NCBI RefSeq assembly: GCF_000282595.1
Contig: NZ_AKIZ01000016.1
Location: 620,001-684,000, forward strand
DNA from: Phyllobacterium sp. YR531
Lineage (GTDB): Bacteria; Pseudomonadota; Alphaproteobacteria; Rhizobiales; Rhizobiaceae
Length of the DNA stretch: 64,000 nt
Reading direction: 5' to 3'
Shown here: one piece after another, positions 1 through 7,307 of the stretch
Layout: each line of letters starts with the position of its first letter
Position numbering within the stretch: the first letter of the stretch is position 1
Notes under the pieces: generated by a model
Seen by the model: only the letters and a program-made list of their open reading frames with translations
The model's database searches: none
Told to the model about the DNA's origin: nothing
Position numbers and translations under genes: made by a program

Positions 1-1055
1 GCGGTCGACTTGATACCGATTGCACCGCCCAGGAAACTACGCTCGCCCGTTGGTCCAGCCAGGAACTTGCCAATATTATCAAGGCCAGTCCAATGTCCTG
101 CCTCGGTAAAGAAATTTTGGCCCGCCTGCTGAGCCTCTTTGAATGCCGTTACAATGGCATTGATGTTGCCAATGAACGTCTCGAAGTTGAGCGACGATAT
201 TTCGGTGGCGATCTCATCCATGGCACCGCCAAAGGTTTTGGCAGCCGTTGAAGATTTGTTGAAACGACCGGCAACATCCGTGAGCACATTAAACAGCCGA
301 ACGAAGCCTGACGATACTGTTTGCTCTGCTCCAGCAACCTTTTCTTGCAAGATTGGTGCACCGGCCGCAAACGCGTCAAAAAACGCTTTTGATGAGACTT
401 TTCCGTCCTTCACCAGCCGGGTCAGCGCTCCGACAGAACCGCCTGTCTCTTTCATACCGGCTGCAACAGCTTGCAAAAGAGCAGGAGCGCCGTCGATCAA
501 GCTCCCGTACTCTTCGGCCTGAATTTTGGTGCCGCCGATGGCCTGCCCTAGCTGAAGCAAGGCGCCTGCGGATTCGGATGCCGACTGACCGCCGGCACGA
601 AGAGCCAAGGCGACATTGTCGGTGAATTTGACCAGTTGCCCCTGGTTAACTCCCAAATCTTTCGCAGCAAGTGATGCACGTCCATACAGGGTTGCAAGGT
701 CGCCAATAGGCACTGCATTACGCTGCGCGGCTGCAAAAAGTTGATCGTAAACGTTCGTTAGGTCTTCACCAGCCAGACCAGCGGACTTCAATGAATTTTC
801 GATTTTGATACTGCTGTCGATCAGTGACGAAGCGCTCTTCAGTGCAGCCGCTCCCACGAAACCACCAGCCAAAAATCCACCGGCGCGGCCAACTTTGGAA
901 AAGGCAGCATTCATTTTTGCCGCAGCGGACTCGGCCTGCCTCTGCATGCCTTTAAATTCGCGTCCCGTTACCTTTGAGGCATTTTTCATCTGCCGCTCTA
1001 GAAGCGCTGTACGCGCCTCTATTGAGAGCAGAAGCTTTTCTTCATCCGTTGCCAT
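1..1055 (-). CDS. Phage tail tape measure protein, N-terminal part (runs off left edge)
   Basis: An uninterrupted minus-strand reading frame starts at the ATG at 1055 and continues past the left edge, so about 350 residues are visible. The start MATDEEKLLLSIEARTALLE is followed by an Ala/Gly-rich helical stretch and a segment with IDGAPALLQAVAAGM and SSKAFFDAF. That pattern is typical of the conserved N-terminal domain of tape measure proteins, which set tail length and act during DNA injection. The start overlaps the end of the upstream gp10-like gene by 14 bases, and AGGAAGG lies just before it. The C-terminal part and length are unknown. Seen: the frame and residues. Family: recognised by pattern, no search run. 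Confidence 0.85.
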   Translation of the reverse strand, partial: MATDEEKLLLSIEARTALLERQMKNASKVTGREFKGMQRQAESAAAKMNAAFSKVGRAGGFLAGGFVGAAALKSASSLIDSSIKIENSLKSAGLAGEDLTNVYDQLFAAAQRNAVPIGDLATLYGRASLAAKDLGVNQGQLVKFTDNVALALRAGGQSASESAGALLQLGQAIGGTKIQAEEYGSLIDGAPALLQAVAAGMKETGGSVGALTRLVKDGKVSSKAFFDAFAAGAPILQEKVAGAEQTVSSGFVRLFNVLTDVAGRFNKSSTAAKTFGGAMDEIATEISSLNFETFIGNINAIVTAFKEAQQAGQNFFTEAGHWTGLDNIGKFLAGPTGERSFLGGAIGIKST

Positions 1056-1506
1056 TCCATACCTTCCTGACCGCCTTGCGAACTGCCGTATTGACCCGTC
1101 GCGTTACGCGCTTCCGATTGGCCCGATACGACACGTAGAAAAAGGGTTGCTTCGATGTTCCTGGATTTTTTGACCCAGCAAACCGGCCACCGTTCAAATG
1201 GGGAGCCGTGCCAAACTCAACGAAGCGCGCGTAGTAAGCTTTGGCGTTGCCAGCGAATATCGTGATGGTTGCGTTGCCACTGGCAGGTTTGACCTTGCCG
1301 ATAACCATTGCGCCCTTGGGAGCTTTGCCCCACGTCCAGCCAATGCTTGCTTTCAAGTCTCCATCATCTACAGCGACGAGATTGCGCATCATGGTTACAA
1401 TCTCTTCGGCGCCGACTTCCATGGCGTCATAAGCGGCGATCTCGCCTGCCTTGACGATTGCAAGCATTTTGCGCTGGATACGTGCCAGGCCGCCGTCGTT
1501 AGCCAT
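1042..1506 (-). CDS. HK97 gp10-like phage protein (tail completion/head-tail joining)
   Basis: About 154 residues. The centre has GDLKASIGWTWGKAP and the C-terminal half has YARFVEFGTAPHLNG followed by KQPFFYVSYRANR. The FVEFGT...QPFF pair is the usual signature of the HK97 gp10 family, small proteins that finish the connector or tail end. The ATG at 1506 overlaps the stop of the preceding gene (ATGGCTAA), so translational coupling is likely. An ATG 12 bases further upstream is in frame but deeper inside the neighbour. The 3' end overlaps the tape-measure start. In most siphophages this gene lies before the tail tube and chaperone genes; here it comes after the chaperone and directly before the tape measure. 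Confidence 0.85.
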   Translation of the reverse strand: MANDGGLARIQRKMLAIVKAGEIAAYDAMEVGAEEIVTMMRNLVAVDDGDLKASIGWTWGKAPKGAMVIGKVKPASGNATITIFAGNAKAYYARFVEFGTAPHLNGGRFAGSKNPGTSKQPFFYVSYRANRKRVTRRVNTAVRKAVRKVWNGNG

Positions 1507-1849
1507 CGACGGGCACAACAGCCGGGGTATCGTTACCGAAGAACGAAGCTTCGAGGATCATCAAGGAAAGAGCCATGTTTTCCGTCAGTGGACGCTTCTC
1601 GACGTATCGCTCAACAAGACGTAGAGCATCAACAGGCTTGGTGCCGCCGCCAACCAGGGCGAGCCGTACAATTTCTTTGATATCACCAATCAGATAAATG
1701 CCTTCGCGATGCATGCGATTGAACGTTCCGAACAGGCTACGGCTATATTTAGCTTCCCATTCGAGCGCTTCCGGCCAGCCGAATTGAAAGTCGTAGTTGC
1801 CGTCGCCAAAAGGCTGAGTGATGCGGGCGTAACTGTGGTCGTTGTCCAT
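1499..1849 (-). CDS. Phage tail assembly chaperone, GTA gp10-like (TAC_11 type)
   Basis: A 116-residue protein beginning MDNDHSYARITQPFGDGNYD. It contains the short FGWPEALEWEAKYSRSLF stretch that resembles the GTA-gp10/TAC_11 family, small chaperones that coat the tape measure during tail assembly. It is the first of three tightly overlapping minus-strand genes (chaperone, gp10-like, tape measure), which supports a tail role. A major tail tube gene normally precedes it, but none is found between here and the small terminase. The assignment is from sequence pattern and context, since the family diverges fast. Confidence 0.75.
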   Translation of the reverse strand: MDNDHSYARITQPFGDGNYDFQFGWPEALEWEAKYSRSLFGTFNRMHREGIYLIGDIKEIVRLALVGGGTKPVDALRLVERYVEKRPLTENMALSLMILEASFFGNDTPAVVPVDG

Positions 1850-1954
1850 GGATTCTCCATAGTAAAAAGCCCGCGCTAGGGCGGGTTACGTTGAGCGCGT
1901 ATCGACGAACGACTGCACGACTGCTATGCCGATGACGCATTGAGGGGGAATGAA

Positions 1955-2392
1955 ATGAGAATAATTATTTGCTTAGTATCGTTAGCTTTGATGAACACGT
2001 CTGCTTGGTCGCAAAGCTCGAAAGAATACGCACAGATGGCAAAGCGTTCTTGGTCGGCTTTTGAATGCGCAGCGCTAGCTTCCACTGCCGAGTTGAAAGA
2101 GGAACATGAGCGTCTTTTCAAGATGGGCTATGATCTGGGTAAGATATTCATTGATGCTGTTAAGCAAAATAAAGTTGAGGGAAAAGACGCTAATTCCATC
2201 GTTCCTTGGGGGTTCAGCTTTAACATGTCTGGCCCAAGTACAGATTTCGCACTTGGGGTCATATGGATGACCGCTTCTGACAATAGTGGTAAGGAGGTCC
2301 GGATTGCACAAGATGGCAAACCGATCGACTCTGGACTTTGGAAGAATCTAGCAGAGTCGAAGTTTCGCAGAACTAATTGCGAGTTGCTCTGA
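1955..2392 (+). CDS. Secreted hypothetical protein, phage cargo gene
   Basis: About 145 residues, on the strand opposite to the phage structural genes. The chosen ATG at 1955 follows GAGGGGG at 1942-1948. An in-frame TTG 15 bases upstream has no ribosome site of its own. The N-terminus MRIIICLVSLALMNTSAWSQ is a good Sec signal peptide with cleavage expected near AWSQ. The mature part has a helical segment with one Cys near residue 38 and another near the C-terminus (RRTNCELL). No family is recognised. An independently transcribed secreted gene between phage late genes fits a 'moron' that changes the lysogen, but no function is shown. Confidence 0.7.
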   Translation: MRIIICLVSLALMNTSAWSQSSKEYAQMAKRSWSAFECAALASTAELKEEHERLFKMGYDLGKIFIDAVKQNKVEGKDANSIVPWGFSFNMSGPSTDFALGVIWMTASDNSGKEVRIAQDGKPIDSGLWKNLAESKFRRTNCELL

Positions 2393-2396
2393 CTAG

Positions 2397-2777
2397 CTAT
2401 GAGCGCCGAAACAACTCATCATCAGGGTCGTCGACCTGAGGCGACCAATTGATCTTGCCAGCGCTCACTGGTGTAGCGCCAAGCTGCCCCAGAATCTGGC
2501 GCAACAGGTTCATCCCTGGGACACCGAGTGTGCCGTCTCGCACCTTTGCCTGTAGGTAGCACGCCAATCCGACAATGCAGCGGTGGCTTTTATCCAGCCA
2601 AGGTAAGCGCGCATCAAGTTCCTTCCATGCTTCCCTTGCTTCGGGTTTCAACCATTTTGGTGGTGCCCCTAAAGGCTCACCGAGTTTTGCCTCTGTTCGG
2701 TTGCGGTAACGCTGTGGATTCTTGCTAACTGCGCCGGATAGATGGGCTAAGGCAAGTGGTTTTCGTGGTGGTGCCAT
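2397..2777 (-). CDS. Phage terminase small subunit, P27 family
   Basis: About 126 residues starting MAPPRKPLALAHLSGAVSKN. After the basic N-terminus comes NRTEAKLGEPLGAPPKWLKP and then EAREAWKELDARLPWLDKSH, the usual pattern of P27-type small terminases that recognise the packaging site on phage DNA. A longer in-frame reading from 2918 has no plausible start, and its upstream residues do not resemble the family. The gene lies downstream of the major capsid gene, whereas terminase normally opens the head operon. No large terminase follows it: the next gene on this strand is a tail chaperone. Confidence 0.85.
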   Translation of the reverse strand: MAPPRKPLALAHLSGAVSKNPQRYRNRTEAKLGEPLGAPPKWLKPEAREAWKELDARLPWLDKSHRCIVGLACYLQAKVRDGTLGVPGMNLLRQILGQLGATPVSAGKINWSPQVDDPDDELFRRS

Positions 2778-3015
2778 AAAAGTCTGCCCCCATAGTTTGA
2801 TGTGTGGAAATGCGCGGAAAGCAGCCACACCGGTCCTATGCCGGAGGTGTTGCCGACTTCGGTGGCACCCCTGCGTGAACGATGCACCGCGTGCAAGGCC
2901 GAAGCCGAGGGGACCCACGCGGTGCTGTGCTCATGTCGGATGAAGGAAAGGAGTAAATGGCGGGCCTTCATCCAACTGCGACCGAGCGAGCCTTCCCAAC
3001 TACCCGCCTGATTGT
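2778..3015. other. Short non-coding gap between capsid and small terminase, possible gene remnant
   Basis: About 240 bases with no convincing gene. On the minus strand a 32-codon frame starts MSTAPRGSPRLRPCTRC and stops. The reading then shifts into the frame that runs into the small terminase. P27 terminases are commonly preceded by an HNH endonuclease gene, so this could be a decayed HNH gene, but no HNH motif survives. Confidence 0.3.
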
Positions 3016-4110
3016 TTACGCGACTACAAGCGAGCCTTTGACGAAAGCTTCCGGCCTATAGACGGCAAGGGCGAGACGTTCCTCTATTCTCGCAGTTATG
3101 AGGTTCTTCTCAAAATCGTCGGAATTCTCACTCGAGATAAGAAATTCGATTTCGAGCCGATCAAAGATTTCCGCACCCGTTTCGAAGCCGCCTAGCAGGA
3201 AGTTACCAACAGGCATTGCCATGCTTGGAATTACTGGGAGGTCCCAAATACGTGGTGCAGTGGTGCCGAACGGGCCATCCGACAAGTAGTTACCACCCAA
3301 GTCTTTTATGCCGAGAATACGGCGCCAATCGCGCACAGAGAGCACTATACCAGATGCAGGTAGCTCTGCCTCTTCGGCCTGGCTGATGGCGTGAAGCAGA
3401 ATATCTAGTTCTGTGTCGCCTGAAGCCGTGCGCGAAGTTTCATATGCGCTGGCCTGCGGGATGATACCGTTGAGGTTCTGACCCGTATTGTTGCCGTTCA
3501 ACAGCTGGGTTTCTTCAACAAGCTTCAAGCCGTATTGGCCACGTGTATTGATGTAACCCGCAAGCGCTGGAGTATCATCCATAATCTGTCGGCTGGCCTT
3601 AAAGAGATGGGCGAGCGTGCGGACTGGAGAAGTCACGAGATCGAACGTGATGTCCGAGTAGGGCTTCTGCGCACCTTCAGCAACTGGTGCAGCATTGTTG
3701 GTAAAGCCGGTCTCTTTTGGATATTCAATTGAGTTCGAAGTCGTAGAAGTGCTCGGAATCAAATCACGAATCGTGAATCGACGCTCTGGAGGTGCGACGA
3801 TACCGGGGCGACGATCAGCTTGCACCAGAGAAGTACCTGCAGAACGTCCCGCACCAACCGTAGTATTAGCCGATGTGAGCGCCGCTCTCTCTAATTGAAT
3901 AAGGGATTTGCCGCGGAAACTAGAGGTAATGTTTTTGATCTCGTCGTGGTTTGCGACAAGCTCGCCGAGAGATGTGCCGACATCTTCGCCAGACATATCT
4001 TTCTCGCGGGCGGCGCGCTGTTCAAGACCGAATAGACGACTGTTGTACTCGGATTTGAAGGATTCGATAGCAGTGGCGATTTCGCCAATTTGGGTAGCTA
4101 ATTGAGTCAT
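3016..4110 (-). CDS. HK97-type phage major capsid protein
   Basis: A 364-residue protein. The N-terminal ~70 residues are helical (ATAIESFKSEYNSRLFGLEQ), like the short delta/scaffold domain of the HK97 fold. Then come ERRFTIRDLIPSTSTTSNSI, YPKETGFTNNAAPVAEGAQK, DLVTSPVRTLAHLFKASRQI and IEERLALAVYRPEAFVKG, the conserved order of HK97-family capsid proteins. The protein forms the procapsid shell. A separate prohead protease gene would be expected just upstream in the operon, but the neighbours are small unknown genes and no portal or protease is visible. Confidence 0.92.
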   Translation of the reverse strand: MTQLATQIGEIATAIESFKSEYNSRLFGLEQRAAREKDMSGEDVGTSLGELVANHDEIKNITSSFRGKSLIQLERAALTSANTTVGAGRSAGTSLVQADRRPGIVAPPERRFTIRDLIPSTSTTSNSIEYPKETGFTNNAAPVAEGAQKPYSDITFDLVTSPVRTLAHLFKASRQIMDDTPALAGYINTRGQYGLKLVEETQLLNGNNTGQNLNGIIPQASAYETSRTASGDTELDILLHAISQAEEAELPASGIVLSVRDWRRILGIKDLGGNYLSDGPFGTTAPRIWDLPVIPSMAMPVGNFLLGGFETGAEIFDRLEIEFLISSENSDDFEKNLITARIEERLALAVYRPEAFVKGSLVVA

Positions 4111-4167
4111 AGATGTACCTTTCGGCCCTATGGGCCGGTTGTGTAGTTTTTGTTGTGATTGGGGCGT

Positions 4168-4485
4168 TTAAGGCCGGTAGCCTGCTTCGATTGCAGCCCT
4201 ACAGGCACGGCGAGTGTTCCAGCGCGCATCTATACGTGCAGCCTCTCGCTCGGCTGGATGCCTAGTAGTGCTGCCTTTAGGATTGGATGTGCCGAGCAGA
4301 GACGCCAATTTCTCCAGCGCCGCACTATCATTGTCACCGGCATCCTGTTGCGCAATGAATTCGTTGATGATGAAGAACGCTCGTTCGCGTTGTTCGCTTT
4401 TAGTGAGTTTCGTATCCTCTGAGAAGAAAATAGAAACGTCTTGGCCTGCGGGGAGCGGGTACAGACCTTTTGGTAGATTTGTCAT
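4168..4485 (-). CDS. Hypothetical phage protein
   Basis: A 105-residue protein beginning MTNLPKGLYPLPAGQDVSIF, with no family recognised. The middle is helical and charged (SEQRERAFFIINEFIAQQDA), and the C-terminus is Arg-rich (RHPAEREAARIDARWNTRR). It has no signal peptide or membrane segment. It lies eight bases after the preceding minus-strand gene and 57 bases before the capsid gene, so it belongs to the same transcript. Its position before the capsid is where a scaffold or protease would be expected, but it resembles neither. Confidence 0.6.
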   Translation of the reverse strand: MTNLPKGLYPLPAGQDVSIFFSEDTKLTKSEQRERAFFIINEFIAQQDAGDNDSAALEKLASLLGTSNPKGSTTRHPAEREAARIDARWNTRRACRAAIEAGYRP

Positions 4486-4493
4486 TTGGTTCC

Positions 4494-5015
4494 TTATCGA
4501 AATGCTCTTTGCAAGCGGGCCAATTCGATCATCGACTCTGCCTGTGCTGGAGGCTGGCCTTGAAGTTCTGCTGCAATGGCGACGAGGGCATATCCCGGCA
4601 CGATCGACGCTTTCGCGGCGGTTTTTGCTGGAGCTTCCGCTCCAAAGACCGTGTGATTGCCATTGATTACAGCGGACACGCCTGCAGGGTCATGGCGAAT
4701 TATGACGTGCCCAATATCCGCAGGCGGGCCGAATAGAAGGTCAGACAGCACGTCGCTGAAATGTTGGCCGTGCTCATTTTGAAGTGTGCCAAATGTTTCG
4801 ACTGACTGTCTGACATGACCGAGCCCGTTGTCCGCTAGCGTTGCGAGTACAATTGTGAGCATTTCGATGTTGTCTAGATCAGGTGGGTAGCGTTTACTCC
4901 CCTCCGCACGGGACACCATCCCTGCTTCCGCAAGTCGCTGTGCAATTGCTTCTATACGTCCAGCACCCCGCCCAAGACGGCGCGCCAGAATCTCGACGAC
5001 GGAAGACTTTCGCAT
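4494..5015 (-). CDS. Hypothetical phage protein with HTH-like N-terminus
   Basis: A 173-residue protein. The first ~45 residues (VVEILARRLGRGAGRIEAIA, then QRLAEAGMVSRAEG) look like a winged-helix or HTH unit. The central part contains GLGHVRQSVETFGTL, LSDLLFGPPADIGHVIIRHDP and an Ala-rich tail. No family is named with confidence. It precedes the small gene and the capsid gene on the same strand, after a long non-coding gap, so its upstream region probably carries the promoter of this transcript. Confidence 0.6.
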   Translation of the reverse strand: MRKSSVVEILARRLGRGAGRIEAIAQRLAEAGMVSRAEGSKRYPPDLDNIEMLTIVLATLADNGLGHVRQSVETFGTLQNEHGQHFSDVLSDLLFGPPADIGHVIIRHDPAGVSAVINGNHTVFGAEAPAKTAAKASIVPGYALVAIAAELQGQPPAQAESMIELARLQRAFR

Positions 5016-5179
5016 CCGGGCGCCTCCTATTTTTACGAATTAAAGATGAGCGTTCAAAAAAACGCAGTGATGGCCAAGCGAGCGCAGATGAATGCCGCCA
5101 CTCAACTGCGCTCATAGCCGGATCAGCGTTGTGCGCGACGCCGATTTTAAAGTGTGCCGGTACATCCGCGGTCACACTG

Positions 5180-5209
5180 AAAAGAAAAAGACCACCCGTT
5201 AAGGTGGTC
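5180..5209 (-). terminator. Rho-independent terminator
   Basis: GACCACC (5190-5196) pairs perfectly with GGTGGTC (5203-5209) around a six-base loop. On the minus strand the stem is followed by CTTTTTCTTTT (5190-5180). It would end transcription from the gene at 5389-6390 before the next minus-strand genes. Confidence 0.85.
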
Positions 5210-5345
5210 AACGCGAACCGCCAAGGACGCGCGCAAAGAAAAAGGCCGCCGAAGCGACCTTGAATTCATGCTCTACTATATACGCGCTCAGGCGGCACGG
5301 TTTGTAACATTAGACCTGTAATTTTTGCAGTGCGTCTTCTCTTGC

Positions 5346-5363
5346 ACCCTATATATATAGGGT
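5346..5363. repeat. 18-base perfect palindrome, possible operator
   Basis: ACCCTATA-TATATAGGGT is a perfect inverted repeat just downstream of the 333-residue phage gene and upstream of the later phage genes. Such a dyad could bind a phage regulator, or it could form a hairpin at the 3' end of the gene. No binding protein is identified. Confidence 0.45.
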
Positions 5364-5388
5364 GGTGAGTTCCGAGAAAGTCAGGTTT

Positions 5389-6390
5389 TTAAGCAGACTT
5401 TTTCAATAATTCTGCAAAATTGTCGTTTGCTGCCATGAGTGTGTCGACGGCGCGCAGGAAGGCATGCTTGCCAGCCCTATCGGCATACCTGCCTTTGTAG
5501 CCAAGTCGTGTGCCAATATCGGCAAACGTAGCGTTTGATAGTGCCTCTTCCAATATGCGCGCCTCGGCTTCAGGCAACTCTGGTTTTTCGTATTGCTGAA
5601 CTAATGGTATTGCGCCCCTTGATGAGGTTTGCTTCGAGTTAACCACGCCACCAAGCCATACCGCCCCCTTGGCAATAACTGTAGGGAGTTTTTGGACGGC
5701 TGGTAGAACACGCGTGTTCGCATAGGCTGCGGCGAGTACCCTTGCGTTCACCAATGCCCGCGCCATAGCTGCCTCATCTTCGGGGGAATGTGACTCTGCC
5801 GGAGGCGTGTTGGGCATTCCGACAGGTGCAGCGCGCACAGCCACCGCCCGATGTTCAACAGGCACGCCACGTAGCTCAAGGTATCCAAGCTTGCGCGGAT
5901 TGCGCTCTGCATCTGAAGAGGGAAGTTTGACGATGCGCTTTGCTGTCTTGCCACCACGTGGCTTGTTCGCCTCGATCTTAGGTTCGATAGGTCTGCCGCT
6001 AGCCGTTGTAGCGTACTGCACAAGCACACCCGCGCGGAATACGAGATCACCAATGACCGCGGTATCACTGCGGGGTTGCTGAAGATATTCATAGGCAACC
6101 CATGCGGAAGGTTTGGAGTTCCTTAGGGCGCGCTTGCGTGGAACTGTGTTGGTAGCCCGAGTTCGATACATCTGCGAAACCATATAATCAGCTTCGGGCT
6201 TAATGCTGTGCAGGTATTCAATAGACGGATTGGCTGGCGTTTCTCCGTCTACGTCGGTTTCACGTTCGAATGTCTGGTGATTGTCGTTGGATGGCTTACC
6301 ATATTGGCGCAGGACTGTTCCCGCGTCCGGGTCTAGCTTCAAAAGCCATGTTACGAGGCGCGCGCCTCCGCGATATCTATAAGCTGTCAT
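5389..6390 (-). CDS. Hypothetical phage protein (333 aa)
   Basis: No family is recognised. The N-terminus is basic (MTAYRYRGGARLVTWLLKLD). A central segment reads KPRGGKTAKRIVKLP, and the C-terminal ~60 residues (ATFADIGTRLGYKGRYADR, then HAFLRAVDTLMAAND) resemble an HTH-type DNA-binding module. This suggests a nucleic-acid-binding phage protein, perhaps an early or late gene regulator. The ATG at 6390 overlaps the stop of a five-codon mini-cistron that has the only good ribosome site (AAGGAG, 6415-6420), so translation is probably by coupling. A terminator follows the gene. Confidence 0.6.
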   Translation of the reverse strand: MTAYRYRGGARLVTWLLKLDPDAGTVLRQYGKPSNDNHQTFERETDVDGETPANPSIEYLHSIKPEADYMVSQMYRTRATNTVPRKRALRNSKPSAWVAYEYLQQPRSDTAVIGDLVFRAGVLVQYATTASGRPIEPKIEANKPRGGKTAKRIVKLPSSDAERNPRKLGYLELRGVPVEHRAVAVRAAPVGMPNTPPAESHSPEDEAAMARALVNARVLAAAYANTRVLPAVQKLPTVIAKGAVWLGGVVNSKQTSSRGAIPLVQQYEKPELPEAEARILEEALSNATFADIGTRLGYKGRYADRAGKHAFLRAVDTLMAANDNFAELLKKSA

Positions 6391-6404
6391 TGGCGAGTAT
6401 TCAT
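6387..6404 (-). other. Five-codon leader mini-cistron (MNTRQ) coupled to the 333-aa gene
   Basis: AAGGAG at 6420-6415 lies ten bases before an ATG at 6404. That ATG opens Met-Asn-Thr-Arg-Gln-stop, and its TGA overlaps the ATG of the next gene as ATGA (6390-6387). The next gene has no ribosome site at the usual distance, so coupled re-initiation is the simplest reading. Confidence 0.45.
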
Positions 6405-6937
6405 GTTGGCGGTTCTCCTTCGGTGAAAGCGCACAAACGACACTCGTGAAGATGCGGAGTCGTGGCGCTGTGTATGTCTGGAATTTGGGGTTGGCCTGTT
6501 GGCCGGGGTTTCATGCGTCGATGTGACGGGCGGTCTGTGCCGCGGTGATTTGGGAAGGTTCGAGAACCGTCCTGCTCAATTGAGCTAGTATTGCTGGTAG
6601 GTATTAGAAGGTCAAACACTAAACAGAGTATCAACACCAATAAAAGTGACTCGCGGCGTCGTGTCAATTGAATGGCATGAATAAGTTATCCCCGACATCC
6701 ACAAAAGGCACAAGATATGGGGTGCAATCACTGTTTGTTCTCACAACATATTGCAACCGAACTATGATTCATGCGATATAAAAAGGCAGCCAAGAAATGG
6801 TTCATGGCTGCCTTCTTATTTCTGGAGTTTCTGCGGTTTCGTGCTGCCGTCTCGACAAAAGAAATCGCGAATCCTTACTGTAGCAAGTCCGGTGTAGCGC
6901 TCAGAAGTGTTAAACTCAAGCACAACGGACTTTTGAA
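6391..6937. other. 547-base region without a supported gene
   Basis: It contains the mini-cistron at its left end, a 37-codon minus-strand frame with no ribosome site (from 6514), a strong hairpin (6783-6814) and the promoter region of the GrlR-like gene. Nothing else is supported. Confidence 0.5.
6783..6822. terminator. Terminator-like hairpin
   Basis: AAGGCAGCCA (6783-6792) pairs perfectly with TGGCTGCCTT (6805-6814), followed on the plus strand by CTTATTTC. No plus-strand gene lies directly upstream and no minus-strand gene ends directly to its right. It may insulate the cargo gene or end antisense transcripts. Confidence 0.5.
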
Positions 6938-7267
6938 ATGCAGAATGGTTTGTATAAAGTAGAATTCCATACGCCTCAGGGTGGTATGGGGGCAGGCGTT
7001 GTTTTTGCCCAAGACGGAAAAATGTTTGGTGGAGACTCTGGTATCTACTACATCGGCATTTACCGCGCCGAGGGTGGAAGGATGCAAGCGCAGGTCCATA
7101 TAGACCGTCACAGTGACACTGGCACTCTGTCGGTGTTTGGTAAGGACCGCGTAACTATTGATATTGTCGGTACCTACGATGGTCAGAGCAATATCAATTG
7201 CACTGGTACATCTCCTCAAGCGCCCGGCGTTCCATTCACGGCAGAACTTCACATGCTGCCTTCGTAA
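6938..7267 (+). CDS. GrlR-like regulatory protein (phage cargo)
   Basis: A 109-residue protein. MQNGLYKVEFHTPQGGMGAG, FGGDSGIYYIGIYRAEGG and the closing TGTSPQAPG followed by ELHMLPS follow the pattern of the GrlR family. These are small beta-barrel proteins named after the negative regulator of the enteropathogenic E. coli LEE type III system; many homologues in Rhizobiales have no known partner. It is transcribed opposite to the phage genes and ends in its own terminator, so it is an independent cargo gene. No GrlA-like partner and no type III genes are in the window, so its target here is unknown. Confidence 0.75.
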   Translation: MQNGLYKVEFHTPQGGMGAGVVFAQDGKMFGGDSGIYYIGIYRAEGGRMQAQVHIDRHSDTGTLSVFGKDRVTIDIVGTYDGQSNINCTGTSPQAPGVPFTAELHMLPS

Positions 7268-7275
7268 GCAATACC

Positions 7276-7307
7276 CGCCCCGGTTTCATCGCCGGGGCGT
7301 CTTTGTT
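7276..7307 (+). terminator. Rho-independent terminator after the GrlR-like gene
   Basis: CGCCCCGG (7276-7283) pairs perfectly with CCGGGGCG (7292-7299) around an eight-base loop, followed by TCTTTGTT. It lies nine bases after the stop of the plus-strand gene. Confidence 0.8.

Larger units (their letters stand above)
5016..5388. other. 373-base intergenic region with a terminator and a perfect palindrome
   Basis: No reading frame here looks like a gene. It holds a strong minus-strand terminator hairpin (5190-5209) and an 18-base perfect palindrome (5346-5363). It separates the 333-residue gene from the capsid-side genes and is the likely place where the late transcript starts. Confidence 0.6.

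Noticed and set aside
2722-3011. Cys-rich plus-strand frames across the capsid-terminase gap
   Set aside because: They are antisense to or overlap the small terminase gene, with no ribosome site and no family pattern.
4894-5211. 105-codon minus-strand frame across the phage intergenic gap
   Set aside because: It overlaps the well-formed gene at 4494-5015 and the terminator hairpin, and does not look protein-like.
6401-6667. 88-codon minus-strand frame upstream of the 333-residue phage gene
   Set aside because: No ribosome site at either possible start; the good site there serves the five-codon mini-cistron in another frame.
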